From CAZYPH01 sp964649095 (GTDB lineage: Bacteria > Bdellovibrionota > UBA1018 > UBA923), in NCBI GenBank assembly GCA_964649095.1, contig CAZYPH010000051.1, forward strand, positions 1-15,071: a DNA stretch of 15,071 nt. Reading direction: 5' to 3'. Every line of letters starts with the position of its first letter. The stretch's first letter is position 1. Below, in pieces: positions 8,921 to 14,026 of this stretch. Below the pieces are notes generated by a model. The model had not been told where the DNA came from. It saw only the letters and a list, made by a program, of their open reading frames with translations, and made no database searches. The translations under genes were made by a program, and so were the position numbers.

Positions 8921-9201
8921 GCAATCTTAAGCGTAACCCTCAAACCAAGATTCTGCGCGATTTCTATCAGCCGATCGGTTGAAATATGCGTGGTGTTGCC
9001 GTTGAGAATGGCAGTAATAACAGTTCGGCCAAAGCCAGTCTGCTTAGCCACTTCAGCGTGCGTTAACCCCATATTTTCGACCGTTCTCTTAATAGCTACG
9101 GCCAAGTTGGTACGCATTTCAATTTTATCTGCTTTGCCGTGAGGTAGCTTTAGAATTTTTGCCAACTCCTGCATATTCTTGGCTTCAGAGTAGTTCTTCA
9201 T
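8917..9201 (-). CDS. XRE-family antitoxin (HTH_37 / HigA-like)
   Basis: This 94-residue protein is the probable antitoxin and transcriptional repressor of the pair. It has a helix-turn-helix at residues 46-68 (GLTHAEVAKQTGFGRTVITA), then LNGN...ISTDRLIEIAQNLGLRVTLKI, which matches the short XRE antitoxins that accompany Gp49/HigB toxins. Its ATG overlaps the toxin stop by 4 bp (ATGA, 9198-9201), the usual translational coupling. The toxin-first gene order is typical of HigBA-like systems. The likely operator is the palindrome at 9530-9549. The stop overlaps that of the convergent repeat-protein gene. Family confidence is high; the exact subfamily name is not certain. Confidence 0.93.
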   Translation of the reverse strand: MKNYSEAKNMQELAKILKLPHGKADKIEMRTNLAVAIKRTVENMGLTHAEVAKQTGFGRTVITAILNGNTTHISTDRLIEIAQNLGLRVTLKIA

Positions 9202-9536
9202 AACATCTCTCCTAATCGTTTTTGACCGACTTCAATTTCTTGCTTTGGTGTTTGCTGGGTCTTCTTTTTAAAAAAGTGGAATACTAAAATCGCATCACGA
9301 AACTTCACAAAATAGAAAATTCTATACTGCCCTGACGGATTCTTAATCCGAAGCTCGTGCGCGCCATGGGCAAGACCAGACATTGGCCGACTAATCGGCA
9401 GACCTAACGATTCACCCTTTGCAATTAAGGCTAAAAACTCGGCTACTTTAGCTCGTGTAAAAACATCTAACGACTCTAATTCCTTTTCGACCTTTTTGTG
9501 AAAACGAATAGGCTTCATCAATCGTAATGATGTCAT
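9198..9536 (-). CDS. RelE/HigB-superfamily toxin (phage Gp49-like)
   Basis: This is the toxin of a type II toxin-antitoxin pair; relatives are ribosome-associated mRNA interferases. The 112-residue sequence shows the Gp49-like pattern: amphipathic helices in residues 12-45, the strands HELRIKNPSGQYRIFYFV (R63 and R72 in the usual basic positions), then ILVFHFFKKKTQQTP, and a final helix with EIEVGQKRL. Start choice is open. The ATG at 9536 sits inside a 20-bp palindrome and 11 bases after the -10 box, so it would be nearly leaderless. A second ATG at 9518 (MKPIRF...) gives 106 residues and fits family N-termini better. Neither has a Shine-Dalgarno. All family-typical residues are present, so it is probably functional. 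Confidence 0.92.
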   Translation of the reverse strand: MTSLRLMKPIRFHKKVEKELESLDVFTRAKVAEFLALIAKGESLGLPISRPMSGLAHGAHELRIKNPSGQYRIFYFVKFRDAILVFHFFKKKTQQTPKQEIEVGQKRLGEML

Positions 9537-9549
9537 AAATTTATGACAT
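9530..9549. promoter_or_regulatory. 20-bp perfect palindrome: probable toxin-antitoxin operator
   Basis: ATGTCATAAATTTATGACAT is its own reverse complement. It covers the toxin start codon at 9534-9536 and the downstream edge of the -10 box. Autorepression by antitoxin or toxin-antitoxin complex at such a site is the rule in this family. Binding itself is inferred. Confidence 0.75.
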
Positions 9550-9578
9550 TATAAACAAAAACTATTATGTATCGTAAA
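9548..9578 (-). promoter_or_regulatory. Promoter of the toxin-antitoxin operon
   Basis: A perfect TATAAT is read on the minus strand at 9548-9553, with TTTACG at 9573-9578 (19-base spacing, a weak -35). Transcription would start about base 9541, inside the palindrome, so a bound repressor would block RNA polymerase. Confidence 0.6.
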
Positions 9579-9579
9579 G

Positions 9580-9596
9580 GCAGAAAATCAGTCTGC
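9580..9596 (-). terminator. Weak hairpin after the exported-protein gene
   Basis: GCAGA (9580-9584) and TCTGC (9592-9596) form a short stem directly after the stop at 9598; the flanking AAA/TTT adds pairs with one bulge. Only a CTTTA follows, so it is at best a weak terminator between the exported-protein gene and the toxin-antitoxin operon. Confidence 0.3.
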
Positions 9597-9597
9597 T

Positions 9598-10857
9598 TTA
9601 TTCCCCACCCGACTCAGCCGAAGGCTCTGAAGGCGTCAACGCCGCATTACACACCCTAGTCACCACGCGCACAAACCAGGGTCGATTGCCGAAAAAGTTC
9701 CTAAGAAAATCATAACCATGCCTATCATATACCGAGCGCCACGCGTCTTCTGGTATGTCCATATCCGATGGCTCTGAGGGCTCTGACGACTCCGATGACG
9801 GAGGTTCCCGATGCATGGTATCCCCATCGTTTCCATTGACAACAATACTTTCGGCCGCATTCGGCACGGCACGTGACGCATCAATCACGGGCGGCGGCGC
9901 TGGCTCACGAGCCGCAGCTGCTCTAGCGGCTTCTTCTAAGACCTCCGGGTCGTTCACCACCGACGTGCGGCCAGGCTCAAAACTAATCCGTGGAGGCTCG
10001 GCGGGGCCAGTAGGCTCCGATACGCGCGCGGGTGAGGGCCGTGGAGTAAAGAGCGTGATTATATTCAGCTCGGGCGTTGGATTCGAAAGCCAACGGCTCC
10101 TAATCTCAGCATCGGCTCGAAAAAAGGCCTCTAAACCACCGGGAAACGGCATTCCACCACGGCCTACAACGCTACCAAGGTCTTCAAGGTTAGGAAATCG
10201 ACGATTCAAAGCCTCACGCCAAAAATGCCGCCCATTTAAACCACCGCTCGGCACCCCATCTGTAACCGCTCTGTCTAAAATCAACCCGTCAATACTGGCA
10301 AAAAACACCTGAAAACGACTTCGTGCCTCATCCATAGGTGCGAGGTCAGCATCAAATCCTTCAAACTGCGAAAAAAATTCCAATTGATCCAGAGCGTTTG
10401 GCGACAGAAACTCACCTTCATTCACAAACTCAGAATCAATAGTATAAGCGCGACCAACTTGAGGAATTAAGCTACTGTTGCTCAGCGCGCCATAACCCGT
10501 CGTACGCAAACCAACCCCCATAGCAAACGAGGCCAAATAATTTCTATTTCCAGAGTGGTGTGTTCGGGCATCGGCTAACACACCTCGAATTAAACGCCTC
10601 AAATAACTAAGGTCAGCCCTCATCCGTAAAGCCCATTGATTGAGCTCCTGGACGCTCATGCGTATATGGGGACGCGGTGCATGCAGGCGGATTGCAGCCA
10701 AACTTGCACCAACCAGTAAACCAGTCTCATAAGGCGTTTGCAAATTTACAGCCTCAATCCACGATGGCACCGGCAAAGGCTGCGCCCCAACAGGGCTACC
10801 AATCAATACAAACGCGCCAAACACCCCAAGCCCCAAGCCCCAAGCCCCAAGCCCCAA
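9598..10857 (-). CDS. Exported protein of unknown family, phase-variable by a 5' heptamer repeat; out of frame with its ATG here
   Basis: The open frame holds 419 codons back to a TTG at 10857, with an in-frame stop at 10882-10884. A better start exists: ATG at 10897 with GAGGT six bases upstream, but it is 40 bases from 10857 and so in another frame. Between them are 6.4 copies of a 7-bp repeat. Loss of one copy (or gain of two) joins the ATG to this frame and yields a 430-residue protein with a proper signal peptide: MGVVLNRFFK, a Gly/Leu/Ala/Val core partly encoded by the repeat, and GSPVGA|Q. Read from the TTG, the n-region has no positive charge. The mature part has an N-terminal ordered region (to about residue 265), a Pro/Glu/Ala-rich linker, a Ser/Glu-rich stretch (ESSEPSEPSD) and a last domain with YDFLRNFFGNRPWFVRVV. 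No family is recognised. Confidence 0.85.
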   Translation of the reverse strand: MGLGAWGLGLGVFGAFVLIGSPVGAQPLPVPSWIEAVNLQTPYETGLLVGASLAAIRLHAPRPHIRMSVQELNQWALRMRADLSYLRRLIRGVLADARTHHSGNRNYLASFAMGVGLRTTGYGALSNSSLIPQVGRAYTIDSEFVNEGEFLSPNALDQLEFFSQFEGFDADLAPMDEARSRFQVFFASIDGLILDRAVTDGVPSGGLNGRHFWREALNRRFPNLEDLGSVVGRGGMPFPGGLEAFFRADAEIRSRWLSNPTPELNIITLFTPRPSPARVSEPTGPAEPPRISFEPGRTSVVNDPEVLEEAARAAAAREPAPPPVIDASRAVPNAAESIVVNGNDGDTMHREPPSSESSEPSEPSDMDIPEDAWRSVYDRHGYDFLRNFFGNRPWFVRVVTRVCNAALTPSEPSAESGGE

Positions 10858-10897
10858 GCCCCAAGCCCTTAAAGAATCGATTCAAAACGACACCCAT
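10796..10897 (-). other. Short OFF-state frame from the ATG at 10897
   Basis: With the repeat number present here, translation from the well-placed ATG at 10897 gives 33 codons (MGVVLNRFFK, then GLGLGAW twice, then GVWRVCIDW) and stops at TAG 10796-10798. This is the product expected when the phase-variable gene is OFF. It is probably not a functional peptide. Confidence 0.75.
10824..10868 (-). repeat. Heptamer simple-sequence repeat, six full copies plus three bases (contingency tract)
   Basis: The plus strand carries CCCCAAG perfectly repeated at 10824-10865 followed by CCC. On the coding strand it reads GGGGCTT and encodes Gly-Leu-Gly-Leu-Gly-Ala-Trp every 21 bases. Seven is not a multiple of three, so each gain or loss of a unit changes the reading frame; three units add seven residues to the signal-peptide core. 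Confidence 0.97.
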
Positions 10898-10903
10898 ACA
10901 ATT

Positions 10904-10908
10904 ACCTC
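10904..10908 (-). promoter_or_regulatory. Shine-Dalgarno that marks ATG 10897 as the real start
   Basis: GAGGT on the minus strand, with six bases (AATTGT) before the ATG at 10897. No comparable site precedes the in-frame TTG at 10857, which lies inside the repeat tract. This decides the start and implies that the gene is out of frame here. Confidence 0.8.
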
Positions 10909-10991
10909 GAAAAAAGTCTTTTTACTTGAGGGGTCGATTATCACAGACAACCATCAAAACCAAATATCAAACTTTTGTTATTTATAAATAT

Positions 10992-11024
10992 ATTATATTT
11001 ACAAAGCCCCCCCCTCCCCGCCAA
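10992..11024 (-). promoter_or_regulatory. Candidate promoter of the phase-variable gene with a G8 tract in its spacer
   Basis: Read on the minus strand, TATAAT lies at 10992-10997 and TTGGCG at 11019-11024. The 21-base spacer contains a run of eight G (plus-strand C8, 11007-11014). The spacing is longer than the usual 17. The -10 match is perfect but lies in a generally AT-rich block, so this is tentative. Confidence 0.35.
11007..11014. repeat. C8 homopolymer tract
   Basis: Eight consecutive C on the plus strand, followed by T and four more C. It is intergenic, upstream of the phase-variable exported-protein gene. Confidence 0.9.
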
Positions 11025-11243
11025 CGTAAAAACTATCAACTACTTAGGCATATACTCTGTCTAAGCTCTAAACACCTGCCACAGAACTGACCTGTTTTTA
11101 GGCGTAATTTCGCTATTTTCATACTGCGTCAAATTGGCACAGGGGCTGCAATTACCTAGTTCTGAAGAGAGACGACACAACGAGAGAGCCCTCTTAACCA
11201 GGTGCTCTAACGAGAGTGTCTCAGTAAAACGGAGAAGAGAAAT

Positions 11244-11870
11244 ATGAAGCGTTTTAATATAAACAAATTTTCTAAAGTGGTAACACAAGGCGCACTCGCT
11301 TTGGCGTTATTGGTCTTAGTAGGTTGCGGCCGCTCTGACGGCGGCGACAGCGTCAACGGCAACCAAGTAACACCGCAAGGTGTGGTGGGTGTCGGCGTGA
11401 ACGGCTTTATGCCGGGTCAAGGGGTTATCGTACCGGGCGGCGCCTCGCAGATTACGTTTGCTGGGCAAAACGTATGTATCGGTTACAGCTACATGCGCCT
11501 ACTCAGTAACAACTTTTACCCAAACCAACCAGGCAACATAGCGTTGGGTGGTGGTGCGGTAGCACCTGGGCAACCAGGAGTCATGTCGCGCACGAATCAA
11601 TGGGGTGATAGTATTTCAATCCTAATGCAACAGGTATCGGGCCCCGACTACTCACTGGGTTGTGCAGCACGCGTAAACTTACAAGGTGTGATCAGTTTAG
11701 GTACCCAGTTTGTACAAACCTACTTACAAAACACAGCACAAGCTGTGCAGGGTTTGTATCTCGATCTACGATTTGCTGGTGCCAGCATCTTAGGCGTCGA
11801 CCGCTTAGTGTTGTGTACAACTCGCGACCAAGCCGGCACCTGCCAAATGAACGTCAACGCCCAGTTATAA
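11244..11870 (+). CDS. Lipoprotein of unknown function
   Basis: The 208-residue precursor has a basic n-region (MKRFNINKFSK), a hydrophobic core (GALALALLVLV) and a lipobox LVGC with C28 as the lipidated residue. The +2 residue is Gly, not Asp, so outer-membrane sorting is possible if this lineage follows the E. coli rule. A Gly/Val/Pro-rich spacer (residues ~40-68) leads to a compact domain with four Cys in the mature part (in NVCIGYSY, SLGCAARV, LVLCTTR and GTCQM), which could form two disulfides. No known family is recognised. The ATG has GGAG about ten bases upstream. It stands alone: the next plus-strand gene starts about 200 bp later after a hairpin. Confidence 0.9.
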   Translation: MKRFNINKFSKVVTQGALALALLVLVGCGRSDGGDSVNGNQVTPQGVVGVGVNGFMPGQGVIVPGGASQITFAGQNVCIGYSYMRLLSNNFYPNQPGNIALGGGAVAPGQPGVMSRTNQWGDSISILMQQVSGPDYSLGCAARVNLQGVISLGTQFVQTYLQNTAQAVQGLYLDLRFAGASILGVDRLVLCTTRDQAGTCQMNVNAQL

Positions 11871-11901
11871 TTCTCTAGTAGCAGCACGTAAGCAGAAGCT
11901 C

Positions 11902-11925
11902 GAAGGGCCCGATTCAGGGCCCCTC
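11902..11925 (+). terminator. GC-rich hairpin after the lipoprotein gene
   Basis: A nine-base stem (GAAGGGCCC / GGGCCCCTC, one mismatch) closes the loop GATTCA about 30 bases after the stop. There is no T-run after it, so it may be a transcript-stabilising stem instead of an intrinsic terminator. Confidence 0.4.
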
Positions 11926-11965
11926 ACTAGCCACCTGTACAGAGGTGATGACGAGGCATCCCCCT

Positions 11966-11976
11966 CCCCCCCCCCC
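11966..11976. repeat. C11 homopolymer tract
   Basis: Eleven C in a row, preceded by C5 and T. It lies about 95 bases upstream of the recombinase ATG and is long enough to be prone to slippage and to sequencing error. Confidence 0.9.
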
Positions 11977-12058
11977 TCGCCAAATTGTCAACTTTGTACA
12001 GGCGGTCAAAGTTACCTACGCAACACCTCAGCCCATCGCAACCCAACATCGCACCCAC

Positions 12059-12064
12059 TAGAAT
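12059..12064 (+). promoter_or_regulatory. Candidate -10 box of the recombinase gene
   Basis: TAGAAT ends seven bases before ATG 12072, which has no Shine-Dalgarno. No good -35 is seen at 17 bases (TCGCAA). A leaderless start is suggested only by analogy with the stronger cases in this window. Confidence 0.3.
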
Positions 12065-12071
12065 AATACAC

Positions 12072-12974
12072 ATGTCCCTATTTAATCGCGATATATACAA
12101 GAATAACTATACTCTTAGCGAAGCACTCTCGACTCTGCACAACACCACTTGGCAGCAAGACTTTTTACTCTATGGCAAAATCTATGTGGGTTATTCCGAG
12201 AACACTTTGGCCAGTTACCAAAACGACCTCAATTTATTTAATTTATGTAGGTCGATCGACGAACTCGAAAATCTACTCTTAGACCGATCATCTGCAGCCC
12301 CCAACACGCTGGCTCGACGAATCGCTACGTTGCATAGCTATTCGAAATACCTCTTTAACACGGCCCACACCGCGATTGACCTCTTTCAAACCCAGAACCT
12401 GGCACTCAAAAAAACACGTGCTCTTCGGCGTATCGAGGCTTATCAAACACTCTTAGAGGCCTGTGATTATTATTCGAGGGACTCAATTCCCTACCTAGCC
12501 CTTAGGTTGCTGCTGCATACTGGACTGCGAGCGAGTGAATGGTGTCAGCTAAAAAATACAGATTTCGACCGTACACAAAACACGCTAAAAATTTGCGGAA
12601 AGGGTCAAAAAGAACGACTGGTACCTGTGCCGACACAAATTCAAGCCTCTTTAAAACGATTTATTAACAATCATAAATATAATACTTTTTATATATTTCA
12701 CCGCCCCAACAACCCCCGCCAAGCGCTAACGCGGCGGACACTCTGGAATTGGGTGCATGAGGCCGGAAATTTTAATGGATTAAAACTATCACCCCACAGT
12801 TTTCGACACGCCTACGCCACGTATCTCCTCAAAAAGGGCGTCCACCTTAAGGCGATACAAGCACTGCTGGGCCACACTTCTTTGATGACGACCCAGCAAT
12901 ACTTGCACTATCAGACAGATGACCTGCGCGCCGCACTCAACATGCACCATCCACTGGCTAGCATCGCGAGCTAA
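12072..12974 (+). CDS. Tyrosine recombinase, XerC/XerD-like
   Basis: Xer recombinases resolve chromosome dimers at dif; relatives mobilise integrative elements. The 300-residue length from ATG 12072 matches Xer proteins exactly. The N-terminal SAM-like core-binding domain covers about residues 25-105. The catalytic domain carries all expected residues: R153 (TGLRASE), K177 (CGKGQKERLVPVP), H242 and R245 (PHSFRHAYAT), H268 (LLGHTS) and the nucleophile Y277 (TTQQYLHY). The frame stays open upstream to 11952, so a longer product from TTG 11985 (329 residues) is possible, but the extra residues do not look like the family. Position near scpA-scpB fits a housekeeping Xer; XerC versus XerD cannot be decided from sequence alone. 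The stop overlaps the convergent small gene by 4 bp. Confidence 0.94.
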   Translation: MSLFNRDIYKNNYTLSEALSTLHNTTWQQDFLLYGKIYVGYSENTLASYQNDLNLFNLCRSIDELENLLLDRSSAAPNTLARRIATLHSYSKYLFNTAHTAIDLFQTQNLALKKTRALRRIEAYQTLLEACDYYSRDSIPYLALRLLLHTGLRASEWCQLKNTDFDRTQNTLKICGKGQKERLVPVPTQIQASLKRFINNHKYNTFYIFHRPNNPRQALTRRTLWNWVHEAGNFNGLKLSPHSFRHAYATYLLKKGVHLKAIQALLGHTSLMTTQQYLHYQTDDLRAALNMHHPLASIAS

Positions 12975-13231
12975 GCGGCCTGAGCTGCTTTTTTCTTACC
13001 ACGTACGCGTTTTTTACAAGAACTGCATTTTGCACAGTCTTTTTTTTCGGCTGCGTTAGCACCTGCGTCCGCATTTTCTACCGTATCGGCGGCAGCGTGT
13101 GCGTGATCGCCCTTAGCGTGATGTCCAGCACTACTGCCAGGACACGCGTGCACCGACACCCCAAAACTCAACGCCGCCACACCGCAAAAAAAGCCACCAA
13201 GTACTAATTTGATTTTTTTTGTATTTACCAT
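12971..13231 (-). CDS. Small exported His- and Cys-rich protein, possible metal binder
   Basis: The start is ATG 13231, chosen for the near-perfect AAGGAGGT four bases upstream and the signal peptide it reveals; the longer open frame back to 13390 would overlap the divergent protease gene and bury the signal. The 86-residue product has a basic n-region (MVNTKKIK), a hydrophobic core and likely cleavage at VHA|C. A lipobox reading of the same Cys (C30) is less likely because His occupies -2. The mature part holds a His cluster (AGHHAKGDHAHA, residues 35-46), an Ala/Asp-rich middle, C66-x2-C69-x2-C72 (DCAKCSSCK) and a Lys/Arg-rich tail. Clustered His and Cys suggest metal binding in the periplasm, but this is inference. 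No family is recognised. Confidence 0.85.
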   Translation of the reverse strand: MVNTKKIKLVLGGFFCGVAALSFGVSVHACPGSSAGHHAKGDHAHAAADTVENADAGANAAEKKDCAKCSSCKKRVRGKKKAAQAA

Positions 13232-13235
13232 AGGT

Positions 13236-13243
13236 ACCTCCTT
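13236..13243 (-). promoter_or_regulatory. Strong ribosome binding site that sets start 13231
   Basis: AAGGAGGT on the minus strand is almost fully complementary to the 16S tail and lies four bases before the ATG. It shows that this organism uses canonical Shine-Dalgarno sites for some genes. Confidence 0.85.
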
Positions 13244-13293
13244 CGAAAAGTTTACACCCAGGTCGTGAAGACCACACCATCTATCGAAACAAA

Positions 13294-13322
13294 TTATCAA
13301 CGAGATGAACTTGGTGTATGAA
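13294..13322 (+). promoter_or_regulatory. Candidate promoter of the M50 protease/scpAB operon, leaderless
   Basis: TTATCA (13294-13299) and TATGAA (13317-13322) are 17 bases apart, each 4/6 to consensus. The -10 ends nine bases before ATG 13332. GAGGGG at 13325-13330 is only one base from that ATG, too close to act as a normal Shine-Dalgarno. Confidence 0.45.
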
Positions 13323-13331
13323 TAGAGGGGT

Positions 13332-14009
13332 ATGGATCCGAATCGTCTACAGACCTTTTTTCTACAAATGATCCCATTTTTAATGGCCATTGTCGGCCAC
13401 GAGTACGGTCACGCCATTATGGCCAAACGTTTCGGCGATACTACGGCCAAAGACATGGGGCGTCTTACGTTAAACCCGCTGCCGCATTTAGATCCGATCG
13501 GTACCATTTTATTTCCAGCTATTAACATGCTCACCGGCATGAGTTTGTTGATCGGTTGGGCCAAACCCGTGCCTATTAACTACAATCGTTTAAAGCCGTT
13601 TAAAAAGGGCTTGTTTTTAGTGGCCCTCGCCGGACCAGGCGCTAATTTTATCATGGCGTTTGTAGCCGCATTTTTTGTGTTGGCTATTCAGGTGTTTGTA
13701 CCGCCTACGTTCTACTTAGCAACTCCGCTGCGCGGCATGTCAGAATTTGCGATTTCAATAAATTTTGCATTGGGTATTTTTAATCTTATTCCACTGCCAC
13801 CGCTCGATGGCGCCCGCGCTATTCAGGCGTTCATGAGTTATGAGACGTCGCAAAAATTCGATCGTTTTGGCATGTACAGTTTTTTTATTTTGTTGGCTCT
13901 CTTGTGGAGCGGCATTTTAAATTATCTCGGTATACCAATTCAAATTATGAGTTTTTTAACGCTAAAATTCTGGTCCATGATTTTTAGTGTGTTGGGACTT
14001 GTAGGTTAA
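13332..14009 (+). CDS. M50 family site-2-type intramembrane zinc metalloprotease
   Basis: This is a membrane protease of the short site-2 type. The 225-residue protein has the zinc motif H23-E-Y-G-H27 in the first membrane segment and the third ligand D159 in NLIPLPPLDG (151-160). About five to six hydrophobic segments are visible (near 11-30, 53-76, 93-123, 138-156, 180-200, 203-223). There is no PDZ domain, as in the minimal M50B branch. Substrates cannot be predicted; relatives often act in regulated proteolysis or are simply conserved beside scpA-scpB. It begins an apparent operon: scpA follows after 17 bp. ATG 13332 places HExxH at residue 23, normal for the family. Confidence 0.94.
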   Translation: MDPNRLQTFFLQMIPFLMAIVGHEYGHAIMAKRFGDTTAKDMGRLTLNPLPHLDPIGTILFPAINMLTGMSLLIGWAKPVPINYNRLKPFKKGLFLVALAGPGANFIMAFVAAFFVLAIQVFVPPTFYLATPLRGMSEFAISINFALGIFNLIPLPPLDGARAIQAFMSYETSQKFDRFGMYSFFILLALLWSGILNYLGIPIQIMSFLTLKFWSMIFSVLGLVG

Positions 14010-14013
14010 TTTC

Positions 14014-14021
14014 AAAGGGGG
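14014..14021 (+). promoter_or_regulatory. Ribosome binding site that favours scpA start at GTG 14027
   Basis: AAAGGGGG directly abuts the GTG at 14021 but is correctly spaced for the in-frame GTG at 14027, so the latter is the likelier start. Confidence 0.55.
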
Positions 14022-14026
14022 TGGGT

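Larger units (their letters stand above)
10898..11243. other. Intergenic region between divergent exported-protein and lipoprotein genes
   Basis: 346 bp with no credible gene. From the left it holds the Shine-Dalgarno of the phase-variable gene, an AT-rich block (10960-11003), a C8 tract (11007-11014), and a leader for the lipoprotein gene. That leader has small purine-rich stems (CTCT-AACG-AGAG near 11204-11215) and GGAG at 11231-11234, about ten bases before ATG 11244. No convincing plus-strand promoter was found. Confidence 0.7.

Noticed and set aside
9755..10312. 185-codon plus-strand open frame
   Set aside because: It is the complement of the Pro/Ala/Ser-rich part of the exported-protein gene; no ribosome binding site or folded-domain pattern is seen.
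9598..10857. Translation of the exported protein from TTG 10857 as the normal start
   Set aside because: The TTG lies inside the repeat tract, has no Shine-Dalgarno, and gives a signal peptide without positive charge; ATG 10897 is much better in all three respects. It is kept as a minor alternative.
10677..11090. 137-codon plus-strand open frame with a PKPQAPS repeat
   Set aside because: The repeat is the reverse reading of the heptamer tract; the frame runs through the AT-rich promoter region and has no credible start signal.
12072..12974. Recombinase as evidence for an integrated phage or island
   Set aside because: No att-like direct repeats, tRNA target, integrase-linked excisionase or phage genes are nearby; length and motifs fit a housekeeping Xer protein.
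13232..13390. N-terminal extension of the small His/Cys protein back to ATG 13390
   Set aside because: It would overlap the divergent M50 protease gene, hide the signal peptide, and ignore the near-perfect Shine-Dalgarno before ATG 13231.
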